64,000 bases of DNA, from the NCBI RefSeq assembly GCF_048007035.1, contig NZ_CP180355.1, forward strand, positions 5,766,001 through 5,830,000, given 5' to 3'. The position numbers and the translations under genes are program-made. Each line of letters opens with the position of its first letter. Within the stretch, counting starts at the first letter, position 1. This document shows positions 53,518 to 62,907 of this stretch, in pieces. The notes below the pieces were generated by a model. The model saw only the letters and a program-made list of their open reading frames with translations, was not told where the DNA came from and searched no databases. The stretch comes from Imperialibacter sp963977595 (GTDB lineage Bacteria; Bacteroidota; Bacteroidia; Cytophagales; Cyclobacteriaceae).

Positions 53518-55038
53518 TTATAGTTCGCAATAAAGTCCATCATCAACCAAATTGGCACAAGGATTCCTCCAGCCATGCCCATTTTCAATTAGTGTATTTG
53601 CCTGTTCTGGCCCCCAGGTGCCTGAGGGGTACCCGTATACCGGAAGGTCAGGATCGTCCTTCCATGCTTTTAGAATGGGGTCAACAAACTCCCAGGCTGC
53701 AATAACACTGTCACCTCTGGCGTAGAGGGTGGCATCGCCTTGCATGCAATCGAGCAGCAGCCTTTCGTAGGCTTCAGGTACATAAGCGTCCGTCAGCCCA
53801 TCGTATTGGAAATCCATATTCACCGTTTCCACTTTAAAACCGTTGCCGGGCACCTTCAGGCCAAACTTCAATAAAATACCCTCATTGGGTTGAATTCTAA
53901 AGACCAGCACATTTTGTGAGTTGGCAATTCGTCGCTGACTGAACAAGTGGTGGTGGTTGGGCTTGAAGTGAATCACCACTTCGGAAACTCTTGTTGGCAG
54001 CCGCTTGCCGGTGCGGACGAAGAAAGGCACATCAGCCCACCTCCAATTGTCGATATAGAACTTTAAGGCCGCAAATGTTTCAGTTCTTGACTCAGGGTCA
54101 ACGCCAGTTTCCTCTCTATAACCGGGATATTCTTTATCTCCAATAGTTGACTTGAGGTATTGACCTCTGATAACATTGTCTCTGATGTCGTCGGCGCTTA
54201 AAGGCCGCAGGGATCTAAATAGTTTTAGCTTCTCGTTGTGAATAGACTCTGCATCCATTCTTGCTGGCGGCTCCATTGTAACAAGGGATACCAACTGCAG
54301 CAAGTGGTTTTGGATCATGTCTCTTAAAGCCCCGGAGCCATCGTAGTAACCGCCTCGCTTTTCCACACCTACACTCTCAGCAGCTGTAATTTCCACTTTC
54401 TCGATGTATATGCGGTTCCAAAGTGGCTCGAAAATAGTGTTGCCAAATCTGGCCACCAGCGTATTCTGCACGGTTTCTTTACCCAGGTAGTGGTCGATTC
54501 TATAAATCTGATCTTCTTTGAATGACTCGAGCAGTTGGTTGTTTAATTCTTTTGCACTTTCTAGTGTGTAACCAAAAGGCTTCTCAACAATCAACCTTTT
54601 CCAGCCATTTTCCTCAGTATTAAGTTGAGCTTCGCCCAAATTCTTAGAAATCACAGAGTAAAGTGAAGGGGGGGTAGAAAGGTAGAAAATGTAGTTTTGA
54701 TCCGTATGACAGTCATTGCACAACGTTTTAAGCCGATTGGCCAGCAACTGATAGTCTACTACCGCTTTCGTATCAATCGACTGATAGAAAACCATCTTTG
54801 CGAAGTTTTCCAACTCACCAGGGTTGTCCTTGGAAGCTTTCAGGTGCGGGTTGTCGAAAACAACTTTCTTCCTGTATTCCTCGTCGCTGAAGTCTGTTCG
54901 GCTTACACCAAGAATAGCGTAATTCTCAGGCAAAAAACCTCTTTTGAATAAATTGAAAACAGCAGGAATCAGTTTACGCTCAGTAAGATCGCCAGAGGCT
55001 CCGAAAATAGTAAGTATCTGATTATCAGTTTTTTTCAT
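53518..55038 (-). CDS. zwf: Glucose-6-phosphate 1-dehydrogenase
   Basis: A 506-residue enzyme that oxidises glucose-6-phosphate with NADP+, starting the oxidative pentose-phosphate pathway. The Rossmann glycine motif is FGASGDLTERK (about 13-23); the active-site signature is RIDHYLGKETVQN (near 180, with catalytic His and Lys). The length is standard. It is co-transcribed with pgl and divergent from gnd, with a 162-base region between. Confidence 0.96.
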   Translation of the reverse strand: MKKTDNQILTIFGASGDLTERKLIPAVFNLFKRGFLPENYAILGVSRTDFSDEEYRKKVVFDNPHLKASKDNPGELENFAKMVFYQSIDTKAVVDYQLLANRLKTLCNDCHTDQNYIFYLSTPPSLYSVISKNLGEAQLNTEENGWKRLIVEKPFGYTLESAKELNNQLLESFKEDQIYRIDHYLGKETVQNTLVARFGNTIFEPLWNRIYIEKVEITAAESVGVEKRGGYYDGSGALRDMIQNHLLQLVSLVTMEPPARMDAESIHNEKLKLFRSLRPLSADDIRDNVIRGQYLKSTIGDKEYPGYREETGVDPESRTETFAALKFYIDNWRWADVPFFVRTGKRLPTRVSEVVIHFKPNHHHLFSQRRIANSQNVLVFRIQPNEGILLKFGLKVPGNGFKVETVNMDFQYDGLTDAYVPEAYERLLLDCMQGDATLYARGDSVIAAWEFVDPILKAWKDDPDLPVYGYPSGTWGPEQANTLIENGHGWRNPCANLVDDGLYCEL

Positions 55039-55200
55039 TTAGGTACTACACAGGGGTGATGGCAAAATTCAATTTAATTGGCGAAGATCAGTATTTTTGG
55101 TCTGAATCTCTTGATATTCGCTAAAAAACAAGCAATTAACATCATGTGAAGGCAGTTGGTTGCACCACGGCCCACATGTGGAAGGAAAAAAAGGACTGGA

Positions 55201-56598
55201 ATGGAAAAAACGTATGACTTTGGCCTCGTAGGCCTCGGAGTGATGGGAAGAAACTTCATCTTGAACGTGGCAGACAATAATTTTTCCGCCTATGGGCTGG
55301 ACACGGATTCGGAAAAGGTAAAGTCGTTGAGGGAAGAAGGAGCAGGAAAGGTTGTTGATGGCACTACCGACAAAAAGGAGTTTATCTCAAAACTTTCCAG
55401 GCCAAGAAAGATCATGTTGCTGGTTCCCGCAGGTGGCCCTGTCGATGCAGTTATCAACGATTTGTCTCCGTTGCTTGATAAAGGTGACCTGGTCATAGAT
55501 GGTGGAAATTCTTTTTTTACTGACACTGACAGAAGAGCCGAAAGCCTGGAATCAAAAGGCATCTACTTCTTTGGTACAGGGGTTTCCGGTGGAGCCAAGG
55601 GCGCCCGCTTTGGCCCCAGTATTATGCCGGGAGGTGACAAAGATGCCTATGAAATTGTAAGGCCGATTTTTGAAGCGGTTTCAGCGAAAGTCAATGGCGA
55701 GCCATGTGTGGACTATATGGGTGCCAGGTCAGCCGGCAACTACGTGAAAATGGTGCACAACGGTATCGAATACGGGTTGATGCAGCTCATTTCCGAGGCA
55801 TATGACGTAATGAAGCGGGGGCTGGGCTTGAGCAATCAGCAGCTTCACAATACTTTCGACCAGTGGAACAAGTCGAAGCTTCAGTCTTTTTTGGTCGAAA
55901 TAACAGCAGAGATATTTACAAAAAAAGATGAGCTAACCAACAAAGACCTGGTTGATGTGATTCTTGACAAAGCCAAGCAAAAAGGCACAGGTAAGTGGAC
56001 GTCTCAGAATGCCATGGATCTTGGTATTCCTGTGCCTACCATTGACGTGGCTGTCAGTATGCGGGAAATATCCTCAATGAAAGCTGATAGGGAAAAAGCT
56101 GAATCGCTCTACGGAGCCAAGTCCATTAAAGGAGACAGTAGTCTTACAGTGAAAGATGTGGAGGACGCTCTGTTCTTTGCTTACATAGTGACTTATGCGC
56201 AAGGAATGACGCAGCTGTGGGCAGCATCCAAAGAGTATAAGTACGGTTGCGATATGGAAACCATCGCCAAAATATGGAGAGGTGGCTGCATCATCCGTTC
56301 AGGCCTTTTGGAGGACATGAGGAAGGCATACGCCAGGGATAAAGCACTTAGTAGCCTGTTGCTGGATAAAGACATTGCCGCCAAAGCCAAAAGCTGCGAA
56401 GTGTCGGCGAGAAAAGTAGCCGCTTATGCCATTGGCCAGGGTATCCCTGTATCCGGAATGGTAGCGGGTTTGAGCTATTTCGATGCGTTTACTACCGGCC
56501 GTTTGCCACTGAACCTGATCCAGGCGCAACGTGATCACTTTGGTTCACATACTTATGAACGTACCGATAGGGAAGGGATTTTCCACACCGAGTGGTAA
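55201..56598 (+). CDS. gnd: 6-phosphogluconate dehydrogenase, decarboxylating
   Basis: A 465-residue enzyme that converts 6-phosphogluconate to ribulose-5-phosphate, CO2 and NADPH. Motifs: GLVGLGVMGRNF (NADP loop, 8-19), IDGGNSFFTDT, VSGGAKGARFGPSIMPGG, and KMVHNGIEYGLMQLISE with catalytic Lys. The ATG at 55201 is preferred over TTG 55156 because the latter adds a 15-residue tail that is not conserved in type. It is followed by an intrinsic terminator. Confidence 0.95.
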   Translation: MEKTYDFGLVGLGVMGRNFILNVADNNFSAYGLDTDSEKVKSLREEGAGKVVDGTTDKKEFISKLSRPRKIMLLVPAGGPVDAVINDLSPLLDKGDLVIDGGNSFFTDTDRRAESLESKGIYFFGTGVSGGAKGARFGPSIMPGGDKDAYEIVRPIFEAVSAKVNGEPCVDYMGARSAGNYVKMVHNGIEYGLMQLISEAYDVMKRGLGLSNQQLHNTFDQWNKSKLQSFLVEITAEIFTKKDELTNKDLVDVILDKAKQKGTGKWTSQNAMDLGIPVPTIDVAVSMREISSMKADREKAESLYGAKSIKGDSSLTVKDVEDALFFAYIVTYAQGMTQLWAASKEYKYGCDMETIAKIWRGGCIIRSGLLEDMRKAYARDKALSSLLLDKDIAAKAKSCEVSARKVAAYAIGQGIPVSGMVAGLSYFDAFTTGRLPLNLIQAQRDHFGSHTYERTDREGIFHTEW

Positions 56599-56603
56599 AA
56601 GAA

Positions 56604-56630
56604 AAAGGCTGAGTTAGTAGCTCAGCCTTT
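56604..56630 (+). terminator. Intrinsic terminator after gnd
   Basis: A 10-bp stem AAAGGCTGAG / CTCAGCCTTT with a seven-base loop, followed by T residues, 6 bases after the gnd stop. It also faces the end of the PII gene and may serve both directions. Confidence 0.85.
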
Positions 56631-56667
56631 TCATTACCTATATTTCCAAAATACATTCTTGGGGTTG

Positions 56668-57012
56668 TTATATAGCGTCAGAACCTCGTTCACCGGTTCT
56701 GATTCTTATGCATTCTTCCAGCGGCGTAATAAAAATCTTGCCGCTGCCTATCATATCGCCGTCGTGGGCCTGAGTAGCATCCATAATGGCGTTGCAGGTA
56801 GTTTCAACGAAGCTGTCATTTACAGCTATCTCCAGTCTGACGTTAGACACCAGGTTGGGAATCACTTTCTGGCCTCTGTATACCTCCTCGGATACTCTCC
56901 GCCCGTGACCTGATACGTTGCTGACGGTGATTCTCGATATGCCTGCTTGAATCAGTGACTCCCTCACCTGATCCAACTGGTTTTCTCTTATAATGGCTAT
57001 AATAAGTTTCAT
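56668..57012 (-). CDS. glnK: PII nitrogen regulatory protein lacking the usual Tyr51
   Basis: A 114-residue PII-family trimeric signal protein that senses 2-oxoglutarate and ATP/ADP and gates the ammonium channel. The body matches GlnB/GlnK: MKLIIAIIRENQLDQVRESL at the start, GHGRR before the T-loop, and GSGKIFITPLEE plus IRIRTGERG near the end. The T-loop reads VYRGQKVIP; aligned with E. coli GlnB it keeps Tyr46 but has Val where uridylylated Tyr51 lies, so the protein is probably not uridylylated. It lies 6 bases after amt, in the same operon. Confidence 0.92.
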   Translation of the reverse strand: MKLIIAIIRENQLDQVRESLIQAGISRITVSNVSGHGRRVSEEVYRGQKVIPNLVSNVRLEIAVNDSFVETTCNAIMDATQAHDGDMIGSGKIFITPLEECIRIRTGERGSDAI

Positions 57013-57018
57013 GCTTGC

Positions 57019-58347
57019 TTAGTTAGGAGTGATCATTCCGTATCCTTTCTCACCATGGTACACGTTGTCTAGGCCTTTCATTTCGTCTTCCTCACTGGCC
57101 CGGATTTTGACAAACTTGTTGAGCACAAAGAGGATGACGAAGGTGCCAACTCCCGCATAAACGATGGCTATTGCTATCGCCGTAAGTTGTACACCCAGCT
57201 GTTGCATTACAGTCCACGTGCCACCTGCAGCCGTTGCAGCGTCTGTCATCCAGCTTTCTCTGATAAAGAACACAAGGAAAATGGCACCGATGATACCACC
57301 AACGCCGTGAATACCAAAGGCATCCAGTGTATCGTCATAGCCAAGCTTGTTTTTTAGTATAATAGCCAGGTAACACACAATGGTAGAGAGAGCTCCCAGT
57401 ACCAGCGCTCCACCGGGCTGAACAACGCCAGCTGCGGGCGTAATGGCCACCAAACCAGCAAGAATGCCCGATGCAAAACCAAGAGCTGTTGCTTTCCCCT
57501 GGTGGAACCCTTCAACAATCAGCCAGGTAAGTGCGCCAGCCGCAGCCGCTATTTGCGTAACCGTTAATGCCTGAGCGGTGCTCAACCCACTTGAAATACT
57601 GCTACCGGCATTGAAACCAAACCAACCTACCCATAGCAGCCCAGCGCCAATCATCGTCATCACCAGGTTATTGGGTTGCATGGGTAAATGGGGATGTGAT
57701 TTTCTGGCACCAATAAAGAGCACAGCCACAAGCCCGCTAACGCCAGCAGAGATATGCACCACAGTGCCTCCGGCAAAGTCAATGGCGCCATTGGCTCCAA
57801 GATTGAACAGGAACCCGTCAGGCGCCCATACCCAGTGACAAAGAGGGTTGTAAACGATGAGGCCCCATAGTGCTATGAAAAAGCAGTATCCTTTGAACGT
57901 GATTCTTTCAGCCACTGCACCGGCAATAAGGGCAGGGGTGATGATGGCAAATTTTGCCTGGAACATGGAGAATACATATTCGGGGATGCCGTCGATAATG
58001 CTGTCGTCGATGCCTGAAAGCATCACATAGTCGGAATTCCAGCCAAACCAGCCGCCCAGCACGTTTTCACCAAAGGCCATGCTGTACCCACAAACTACCC
58101 AAAGTACAGTCATAATACCCATGGCTGTAAAACTGTGCATCATTGTGCCGAGCACGTTTTTCGTCCTGACTAAGCCGCCATAAAACATGGCAAGACCGGG
58201 AATCATCAGGAGCACAAGTGTGGTGGAAGTCAGCATCCAGGCGGTGGCACCTGAGTCTATCTCAGATGTTTCCTGGGCAAGGGCAGCTGTGGAAGAGGCG
58301 ATAATAGCCAATCCACTCAATAGAATTGGTCGAACAAAAAGCTTCAT
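57019..58347 (-). CDS. amt: Ammonium transporter Amt
   Basis: A 442-residue channel-like protein that moves ammonium across the inner membrane. An N-terminal signal-like helix ends ALAQET; eleven membrane helices follow. The two pore histidines are His in GGTVVHISAGVSG and His in AFGIHGVGGIIG. The conserved PGLAMFYGGLVRTKNVL signature is near residue 50. It lies directly before the PII gene, the common amt-glnK pairing in which PII closes the channel. Confidence 0.95.
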   Translation of the reverse strand: MKLFVRPILLSGLAIIASSTAALAQETSEIDSGATAWMLTSTTLVLLMIPGLAMFYGGLVRTKNVLGTMMHSFTAMGIMTVLWVVCGYSMAFGENVLGGWFGWNSDYVMLSGIDDSIIDGIPEYVFSMFQAKFAIITPALIAGAVAERITFKGYCFFIALWGLIVYNPLCHWVWAPDGFLFNLGANGAIDFAGGTVVHISAGVSGLVAVLFIGARKSHPHLPMQPNNLVMTMIGAGLLWVGWFGFNAGSSISSGLSTAQALTVTQIAAAAGALTWLIVEGFHQGKATALGFASGILAGLVAITPAAGVVQPGGALVLGALSTIVCYLAIILKNKLGYDDTLDAFGIHGVGGIIGAIFLVFFIRESWMTDAATAAGGTWTVMQQLGVQLTAIAIAIVYAGVGTFVILFVLNKFVKIRASEEDEMKGLDNVYHGEKGYGMITPN

Positions 58348-58486
58348 GTAAGGTGTGTTTAAAATTCAATCACCAGCTTTTTGGGACATGTTGTTTAGGG
58401 TGACGCAATATAGGAATTCAGATTTAAACTTCCTGAAAGGGTTGATATTAAACCTCAGACCGACCAGGGTGGGCACCAATAAAAGG

Positions 58487-59572
58487 CTAATTATTGCAGT
58501 CTGTCAGGTCTATATGCTCACTCCAGTTATCATGGCTTATTTCAACGGTCATATTCCCGCCCTTAGCGTCGAACCTTCCATCTTCCAACACAACGCCTTC
58601 GCCGCTGACGACCTGAAATGCGGCGCTTGTCGAGAGCGAATACCGGATGCCGTTGGTAAAAGTGATGATGGGATTAAGCCTTTGGAAAACCAGACCAGCA
58701 GTCGATTGACTGGGAATACACTCTTTTATGACCTCGTAGTCTTTTACTTCCTCTGGAGCCCCATTTAAGAACAGCCCAAGAGGAATATGTAACCTGCCGG
58801 CCCAAACACTTTCAGCATGGATGCCATTGGGCACCTCATAGTAGAAAATATCTTTGCCATATTCAAATCCCTGATTCTCCAGGCTTTCAATCATCGGAAC
58901 GTAATAGTTCCATTCTTTTGTGCCGATATCGAAGTAGAACCGGGTGTTTGATAACTCTTGTGGCTCATCGAAAATGGCATAGTCGGCTACCCAGAAAGAG
59001 GGTGACATGGAGGCCGAAAAGGAAAAGACTTCGGGGTAATTTATTCCCGCCCAGGCAGCATAGAGTCCGCTAAGCGAGAGGCCAAATATGGCCCTTCTTT
59101 TCGGGTCAACAGGGTAGTCTTCCTCCACCATCGGAATCACCTCATTGATAAGCCTTTCGGTGTAGTTGATAGAACCCGGAGAGTATTCCGACCAGTTTTC
59201 TTTGATCCATGGGTCGTTGTAGGGTATATACCTGCCGTATCTGTGGCCTGCTGCTGATATCCCCACCATCATGAAGGGCTCTATGGTGGAAGTAGCCTCA
59301 AACTGGTAAGAAGCCAGACTGGCAATGGCTCCTTTGAAGACATCGCCATCATTGAAGTAAATAATGGGATATTTCCCAGAAGCATTTTCTGCACTCGGTA
59401 CATAGATGTCAATCGTTAGATCGCTGGATAGCTCAACTGTAGTAATGGTAAAACTTGAGGTTCCAGAAGAAGGTGGTTTGTTGCCATCATCTGACGGCGA
59501 CGGGTTGGAATCGCTGCAGCCACAACTGAATAGGATACCTGCTATGAAAATAATATGGTATAGTGCTCTCAT
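58487..59572 (-). CDS. Secreted esterase-like lipoprotein
   Basis: A 361-residue lipoprotein with lipobox FSCGC near residue 18. The start ATG at 59572 is chosen over TTG at 59587. A low-complexity Ser/Pro/Gly linker leads to an alpha/beta-hydrolase domain of the putative esterase (Fes/FrmB-like) type, with the nucleophile in GLSLSGLYAAW and a late His in NGIHAESVW. It could hydrolyse a small ester outside the cell. The C-terminal 80 residues are beta-rich and may be a second domain. The substrate is unknown. Confidence 0.8.
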   Translation of the reverse strand: MRALYHIIFIAGILFSCGCSDSNPSPSDDGNKPPSSGTSSFTITTVELSSDLTIDIYVPSAENASGKYPIIYFNDGDVFKGAIASLASYQFEATSTIEPFMMVGISAAGHRYGRYIPYNDPWIKENWSEYSPGSINYTERLINEVIPMVEEDYPVDPKRRAIFGLSLSGLYAAWAGINYPEVFSFSASMSPSFWVADYAIFDEPQELSNTRFYFDIGTKEWNYYVPMIESLENQGFEYGKDIFYYEVPNGIHAESVWAGRLHIPLGLFLNGAPEEVKDYEVIKECIPSQSTAGLVFQRLNPIITFTNGIRYSLSTSAAFQVVSGEGVVLEDGRFDAKGGNMTVEISHDNWSEHIDLTDCNN

Positions 59573-59736
59573 ATAACGATATGACAACTCAGGATATAAA
59601 AGTACTTATTTGTAGAAAAAATCATTTTTGATCTGGCCTGGTTGGTCGATCTTGCGACGACGCTTATTTACCTAAGCGGTTTTACTATATTAATGGCCAA
59701 CCTGTATATTGTTCAACCACCAAATTGTGATCAATC

Positions 59737-61938
59737 GTGAGAAGTCCAATCCAACTGACCCTTATTTTAGTTTCCCTGTTTATCTTCCAGCGGTGCGAAT
59801 CGCCTCAGCAGGGCGACTCAGAATTCACCACTGACGAAATCAACCGTTGGGAGGCCACTGCCTCCCGTGTCACCATCATTCGAGACAACTGGGGCATCCC
59901 TCATATTTACGGAAAGACCGATGCAGATGCCATTTTTGGTATGATGTATGCACAATGCGAAGACGACTTTAAACGAATTGAGACCAATTATTTGACCTCG
60001 ATTGGGAGGATGGCTGAGGTGGAAGGCGAGGATGCGCTGTATACTGACCTTCGGCAACGGCTTTTTATCAATGAAGAGGAGATAAAGGCCCTTTATGATC
60101 AGGCCCCGGAGGGGATGAAAGAACAAATGAAGGGCTTTGCTGATGGTATCAACTATTACCTTTACAAACATCCTGAAGTGAAGCCAATGCTGCTCACCAG
60201 GTTTGAACCGTGGATGCCCCTCACTTTTAGTGAAGGAAGCATTGGTGGTGACATCGAATCCATTTCAACTGAAAACTTACAGGCGTTCTATGGGGGGAAG
60301 CCAGCTTCTCCTGTTTCTTCAGTGTACACCTACGAACCTGAACCTGAGCCCACAGGGTCTAATGGTTTCGCCATCGCACCTTCCAACAGCGCCTCTGGCA
60401 ATTCTTTGCTGCTGATTAACCCGCACACCTCTTTCTTTTTCCGCTCCGAACAGCATGTAGTAAGTGAGGAAGGCCTGAATGCCTACGGCGCCGTTACCTG
60501 GGGGCAATATTTTATCTATCAGGGTTTCAACGAGCACTGCGGCTGGATGCATACTTCCAGCGCAGCTGATGTAATTGACGAGTTTGCAGAGACAATTGTA
60601 GAAAGGGACGGCAAATATTTCTACAAGTATGGAGAAGAGGAGAGAGCCCTGGAGGCTTCGGAGGTCACTTTGAAGTATAAAGATGGCGAGCAAATCGCCA
60701 GCAAAACGTTCACCACCTACAAGTCTCACCATGGGCCAATTGTACGGGAAGAAGGCGGTAAATGGATTGCCGTAGGCCTGATGCAAGATCCGCTCAATGC
60801 CCTCAGTCAATCATACATGCGGACAAAGGCTGCCACTTACAACGAATTCAATAACAACATGCGGCTTCGCACCAACTCGTCGAACAATACGGTGTATGCC
60901 GACGACCAGGGCAATATCGGTTACTACCATGGCAATTTTATGCCCATCCGTGACCCCCGGTTTGACTATTCGGGCGTTATTGATGGCAGCAACCCGGCCA
61001 CCGACTGGCAGGGACTCCACAAAATCGAAGAACTCGTTAGTTTGCTGAACCCTGAAAGCGGTTGGCTACAGAACTGCAATTCTACCCCGTTTACAGCTGC
61101 AGCTGGTTTCAGTCCCAAGCCAGAACACTATCCCGTATACATGGCACCTGACTCGGAAAATGCCAGAGGCATTCACGCTGTTCGTGTTTTGGAGGGGAAA
61201 ACGAACTTTACACTTGACAAGCTGATTGAAGCAGCCTATGATCCGTATTTGGTAGGGTTCGAGAATCTTGTTCCTTCGCTTGTGCAAGCCTATGAAAAAT
61301 CCACTGATAAAAACGCTGAGCTGGCAGCCCCAATAAAAGTGCTTAAAGAGTGGGATTTACGTTTTGGGGAAGAATCGGTAGGTACGGCGCTAGCCATTTT
61401 CTGGGCCCAGGAATTAATGCGGGACTTGTACGAAACAAAAGGCGTTCGGCTAAGGCAACTGGCTATGATTGACTATATGACCACCGAAGCGGAACCACAA
61501 ATGAAGCTCAATGCATTGAAAAAAGCAGTTGACAAGCTAACAGCCGATTTTGGTACCTGGGAAACAGCCTGGGGAGAAATCAATCGCTTCCAGCGGGTGG
61601 AGGGTGCCATCAGAGAGCCTTTCAATGATGAATTGACAAGTAATCCCATTGCTTACACAAGCAGCATGTGGGGGGCTTTGTCCGCATTCGGTAGCAGGCC
61701 ATATCCAGGCACTAAACGGTGGTACGGAACAGGTGGCAACAGCTTTGTGGCAGTAGTGGAGTTTGGTGACACCGTCAAAGCCAAGGCGATAGTCACTGGC
61801 GGGCAAAAGAGCGATCCGGCTTCGCCACACTTCAATGACCAGTCGGAAATGTACAGGAAAGGGGAGTTCAGAGATGTATTATTCTACCGGGTGGATATTG
61901 AGGCAGTAGCGGAGAAAAGATATAAGCCGGGAGAATAG
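59737..61938 (+). CDS. Penicillin-acylase family N-terminal nucleophile hydrolase
   Basis: A 733-residue precursor of the penicillin amidase (S45) group. The GTG start is the only one available; the signal peptide ends near Cys20 (FIFQRC), probably lipidated, although the lipobox is not ideal. The catalytic nucleophile is Ser208 in TGSNGFAIAPS, exposed by self-cleavage after Gly207, giving an alpha and a beta chain. The alpha-chain region is about 40-207. Such enzymes hydrolyse amides, including N-acyl homoserine lactones and phenylacetyl amides; the substrate here is unknown. Confidence 0.86.
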   Translation: MRSPIQLTLILVSLFIFQRCESPQQGDSEFTTDEINRWEATASRVTIIRDNWGIPHIYGKTDADAIFGMMYAQCEDDFKRIETNYLTSIGRMAEVEGEDALYTDLRQRLFINEEEIKALYDQAPEGMKEQMKGFADGINYYLYKHPEVKPMLLTRFEPWMPLTFSEGSIGGDIESISTENLQAFYGGKPASPVSSVYTYEPEPEPTGSNGFAIAPSNSASGNSLLLINPHTSFFFRSEQHVVSEEGLNAYGAVTWGQYFIYQGFNEHCGWMHTSSAADVIDEFAETIVERDGKYFYKYGEEERALEASEVTLKYKDGEQIASKTFTTYKSHHGPIVREEGGKWIAVGLMQDPLNALSQSYMRTKAATYNEFNNNMRLRTNSSNNTVYADDQGNIGYYHGNFMPIRDPRFDYSGVIDGSNPATDWQGLHKIEELVSLLNPESGWLQNCNSTPFTAAAGFSPKPEHYPVYMAPDSENARGIHAVRVLEGKTNFTLDKLIEAAYDPYLVGFENLVPSLVQAYEKSTDKNAELAAPIKVLKEWDLRFGEESVGTALAIFWAQELMRDLYETKGVRLRQLAMIDYMTTEAEPQMKLNALKKAVDKLTADFGTWETAWGEINRFQRVEGAIREPFNDELTSNPIAYTSSMWGALSAFGSRPYPGTKRWYGTGGNSFVAVVEFGDTVKAKAIVTGGQKSDPASPHFNDQSEMYRKGEFRDVLFYRVDIEAVAEKRYKPGE

Positions 61939-61954
61939 TTCCTCCCGGCATTTT
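61926..61954. terminator. Terminator hairpin enclosing the acylase stop codon
   Basis: An 8-bp perfect stem GCCGGGAG / CTCCCGGC, with the acylase stop TAG (61936-61938) in its loop, followed by ATTTTACTTTA. It also faces the end of the convergent gene at 61958. Confidence 0.7.
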
Positions 61955-61957
61955 ACT

Positions 61958-62371
61958 TTATTCAGTAACCAGCAAAGATTGCCAGGCAGCAAGCTTCCAG
62001 GTACCTTTTTCCTTGCGGTAAACGTCGGTGTACTTAAGGATAATGGTACGATCGCCCTTAGGGTCGCCTATCAGAAAACGGGCCTTTCCTGAGATTACAC
62101 CTGTGTTGCCCCACGAAATCGGATTTTGCTCAAGAATCTCTACATTTTTGTAGGTGCCAGCGGCCACCGATTCAATGATTTTGGCTTTGCCGTCAACGCC
62201 ACCGTGCGAATGAGTATACATCAAGTCGTCGGCAAGAATCGTCTCAAGTGTCTTGGTATCCTTTTTTGCCATCACCTCGAACCGGTATTTTTCGGCATCC
62301 AGTAGTTCCTTCTGGCCAAACGCTGTCAAAGCAAACATAGCCAGACAGGCAGTCAATAATTGTGTACGCAT
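61958..62371 (-). CDS. NTF2-like (DUF4440) exported protein
   Basis: A 137-residue protein with a signal peptide (1-19, ending TAFGQ) and an NTF2-like alpha+beta fold of the DUF4440 type: EKYRFEVMAKKDTKTLETILADDLMYTHSHGGVDGKAKIIE, then GNTGVISGKARF and KEKGTWKLAAWQS. This fold is used as a small-ligand pocket or SnoaL-like enzyme; no catalytic residues can be assigned. It ends 20 bases from the convergent acylase gene. Confidence 0.8.
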   Translation of the reverse strand: MRTQLLTACLAMFALTAFGQKELLDAEKYRFEVMAKKDTKTLETILADDLMYTHSHGGVDGKAKIIESVAAGTYKNVEILEQNPISWGNTGVISGKARFLIGDPKGDRTIILKYTDVYRKEKGTWKLAAWQSLLVTE

Positions 62372-62394
62372 ATTTTTATAGTTTAAGTGTTCAG

Positions 62395-62907
62395 TTATTT
62401 CGGAGGTAATTGAGGGTAGGGAATGATGGACTCTATCAAAAGCCCTACACCACTTTTGGTAAGCAAGGTAAGGGTTATGATGATACTACCAATGATGATC
62501 GCAATGCCTACATTGTTTTTTCTTATTTCTTCAAATTCATCGATAGGAGTGAGGCGGGCATACAGGGAGGTGCTCAGCAGCGCTATCACAATGGAAGCGC
62601 AGTAGGCAATGGCAATGTAAACAGCGCCCTGCCCAATATACCTGAAGGCCAACACATAGCTGGCAGCGTCCTGATTAAGAAGCCTGAACGAGGAAATAAG
62701 CGGTTGAATTACCTCATTGATCATGAAACCAACCGAAAACATGATGCTGGCAGTGAAAATACTGTAGGCCAGGTTGCTTTCGGAGATCTTATAATACCTT
62801 CTCCCCACCCATTGCATTATTTTGTAGGTAACAGCAAGGATGAAGATGCCAATAGTGACGGCCGACACTATTTCGATGAGCCCAAGTATGGCGATGTTAT
62901 AGTTCAT
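62395..62907 (-). CDS. DUF350 (UPF0719) membrane protein
   Basis: A 170-residue inner-membrane protein with four hydrophobic helices (about 7-29, 46-70, 87-113 and 133-154) and a charged loop, IDEFEEIRKNNVGIAIIIGSIII, the DUF350 signature. Function is unknown; the family often occurs beside transglutaminase-like or glutathionylspermidine-synthase-like genes. Its start overlaps the end of the upstream transglutaminase-like gene by 11 bases. Confidence 0.8.
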   Translation of the reverse strand: MNYNIAILGLIEIVSAVTIGIFILAVTYKIMQWVGRRYYKISESNLAYSIFTASIMFSVGFMINEVIQPLISSFRLLNQDAASYVLAFRYIGQGAVYIAIAYCASIVIALLSTSLYARLTPIDEFEEIRKNNVGIAIIIGSIIITLTLLTKSGVGLLIESIIPYPQLPPK

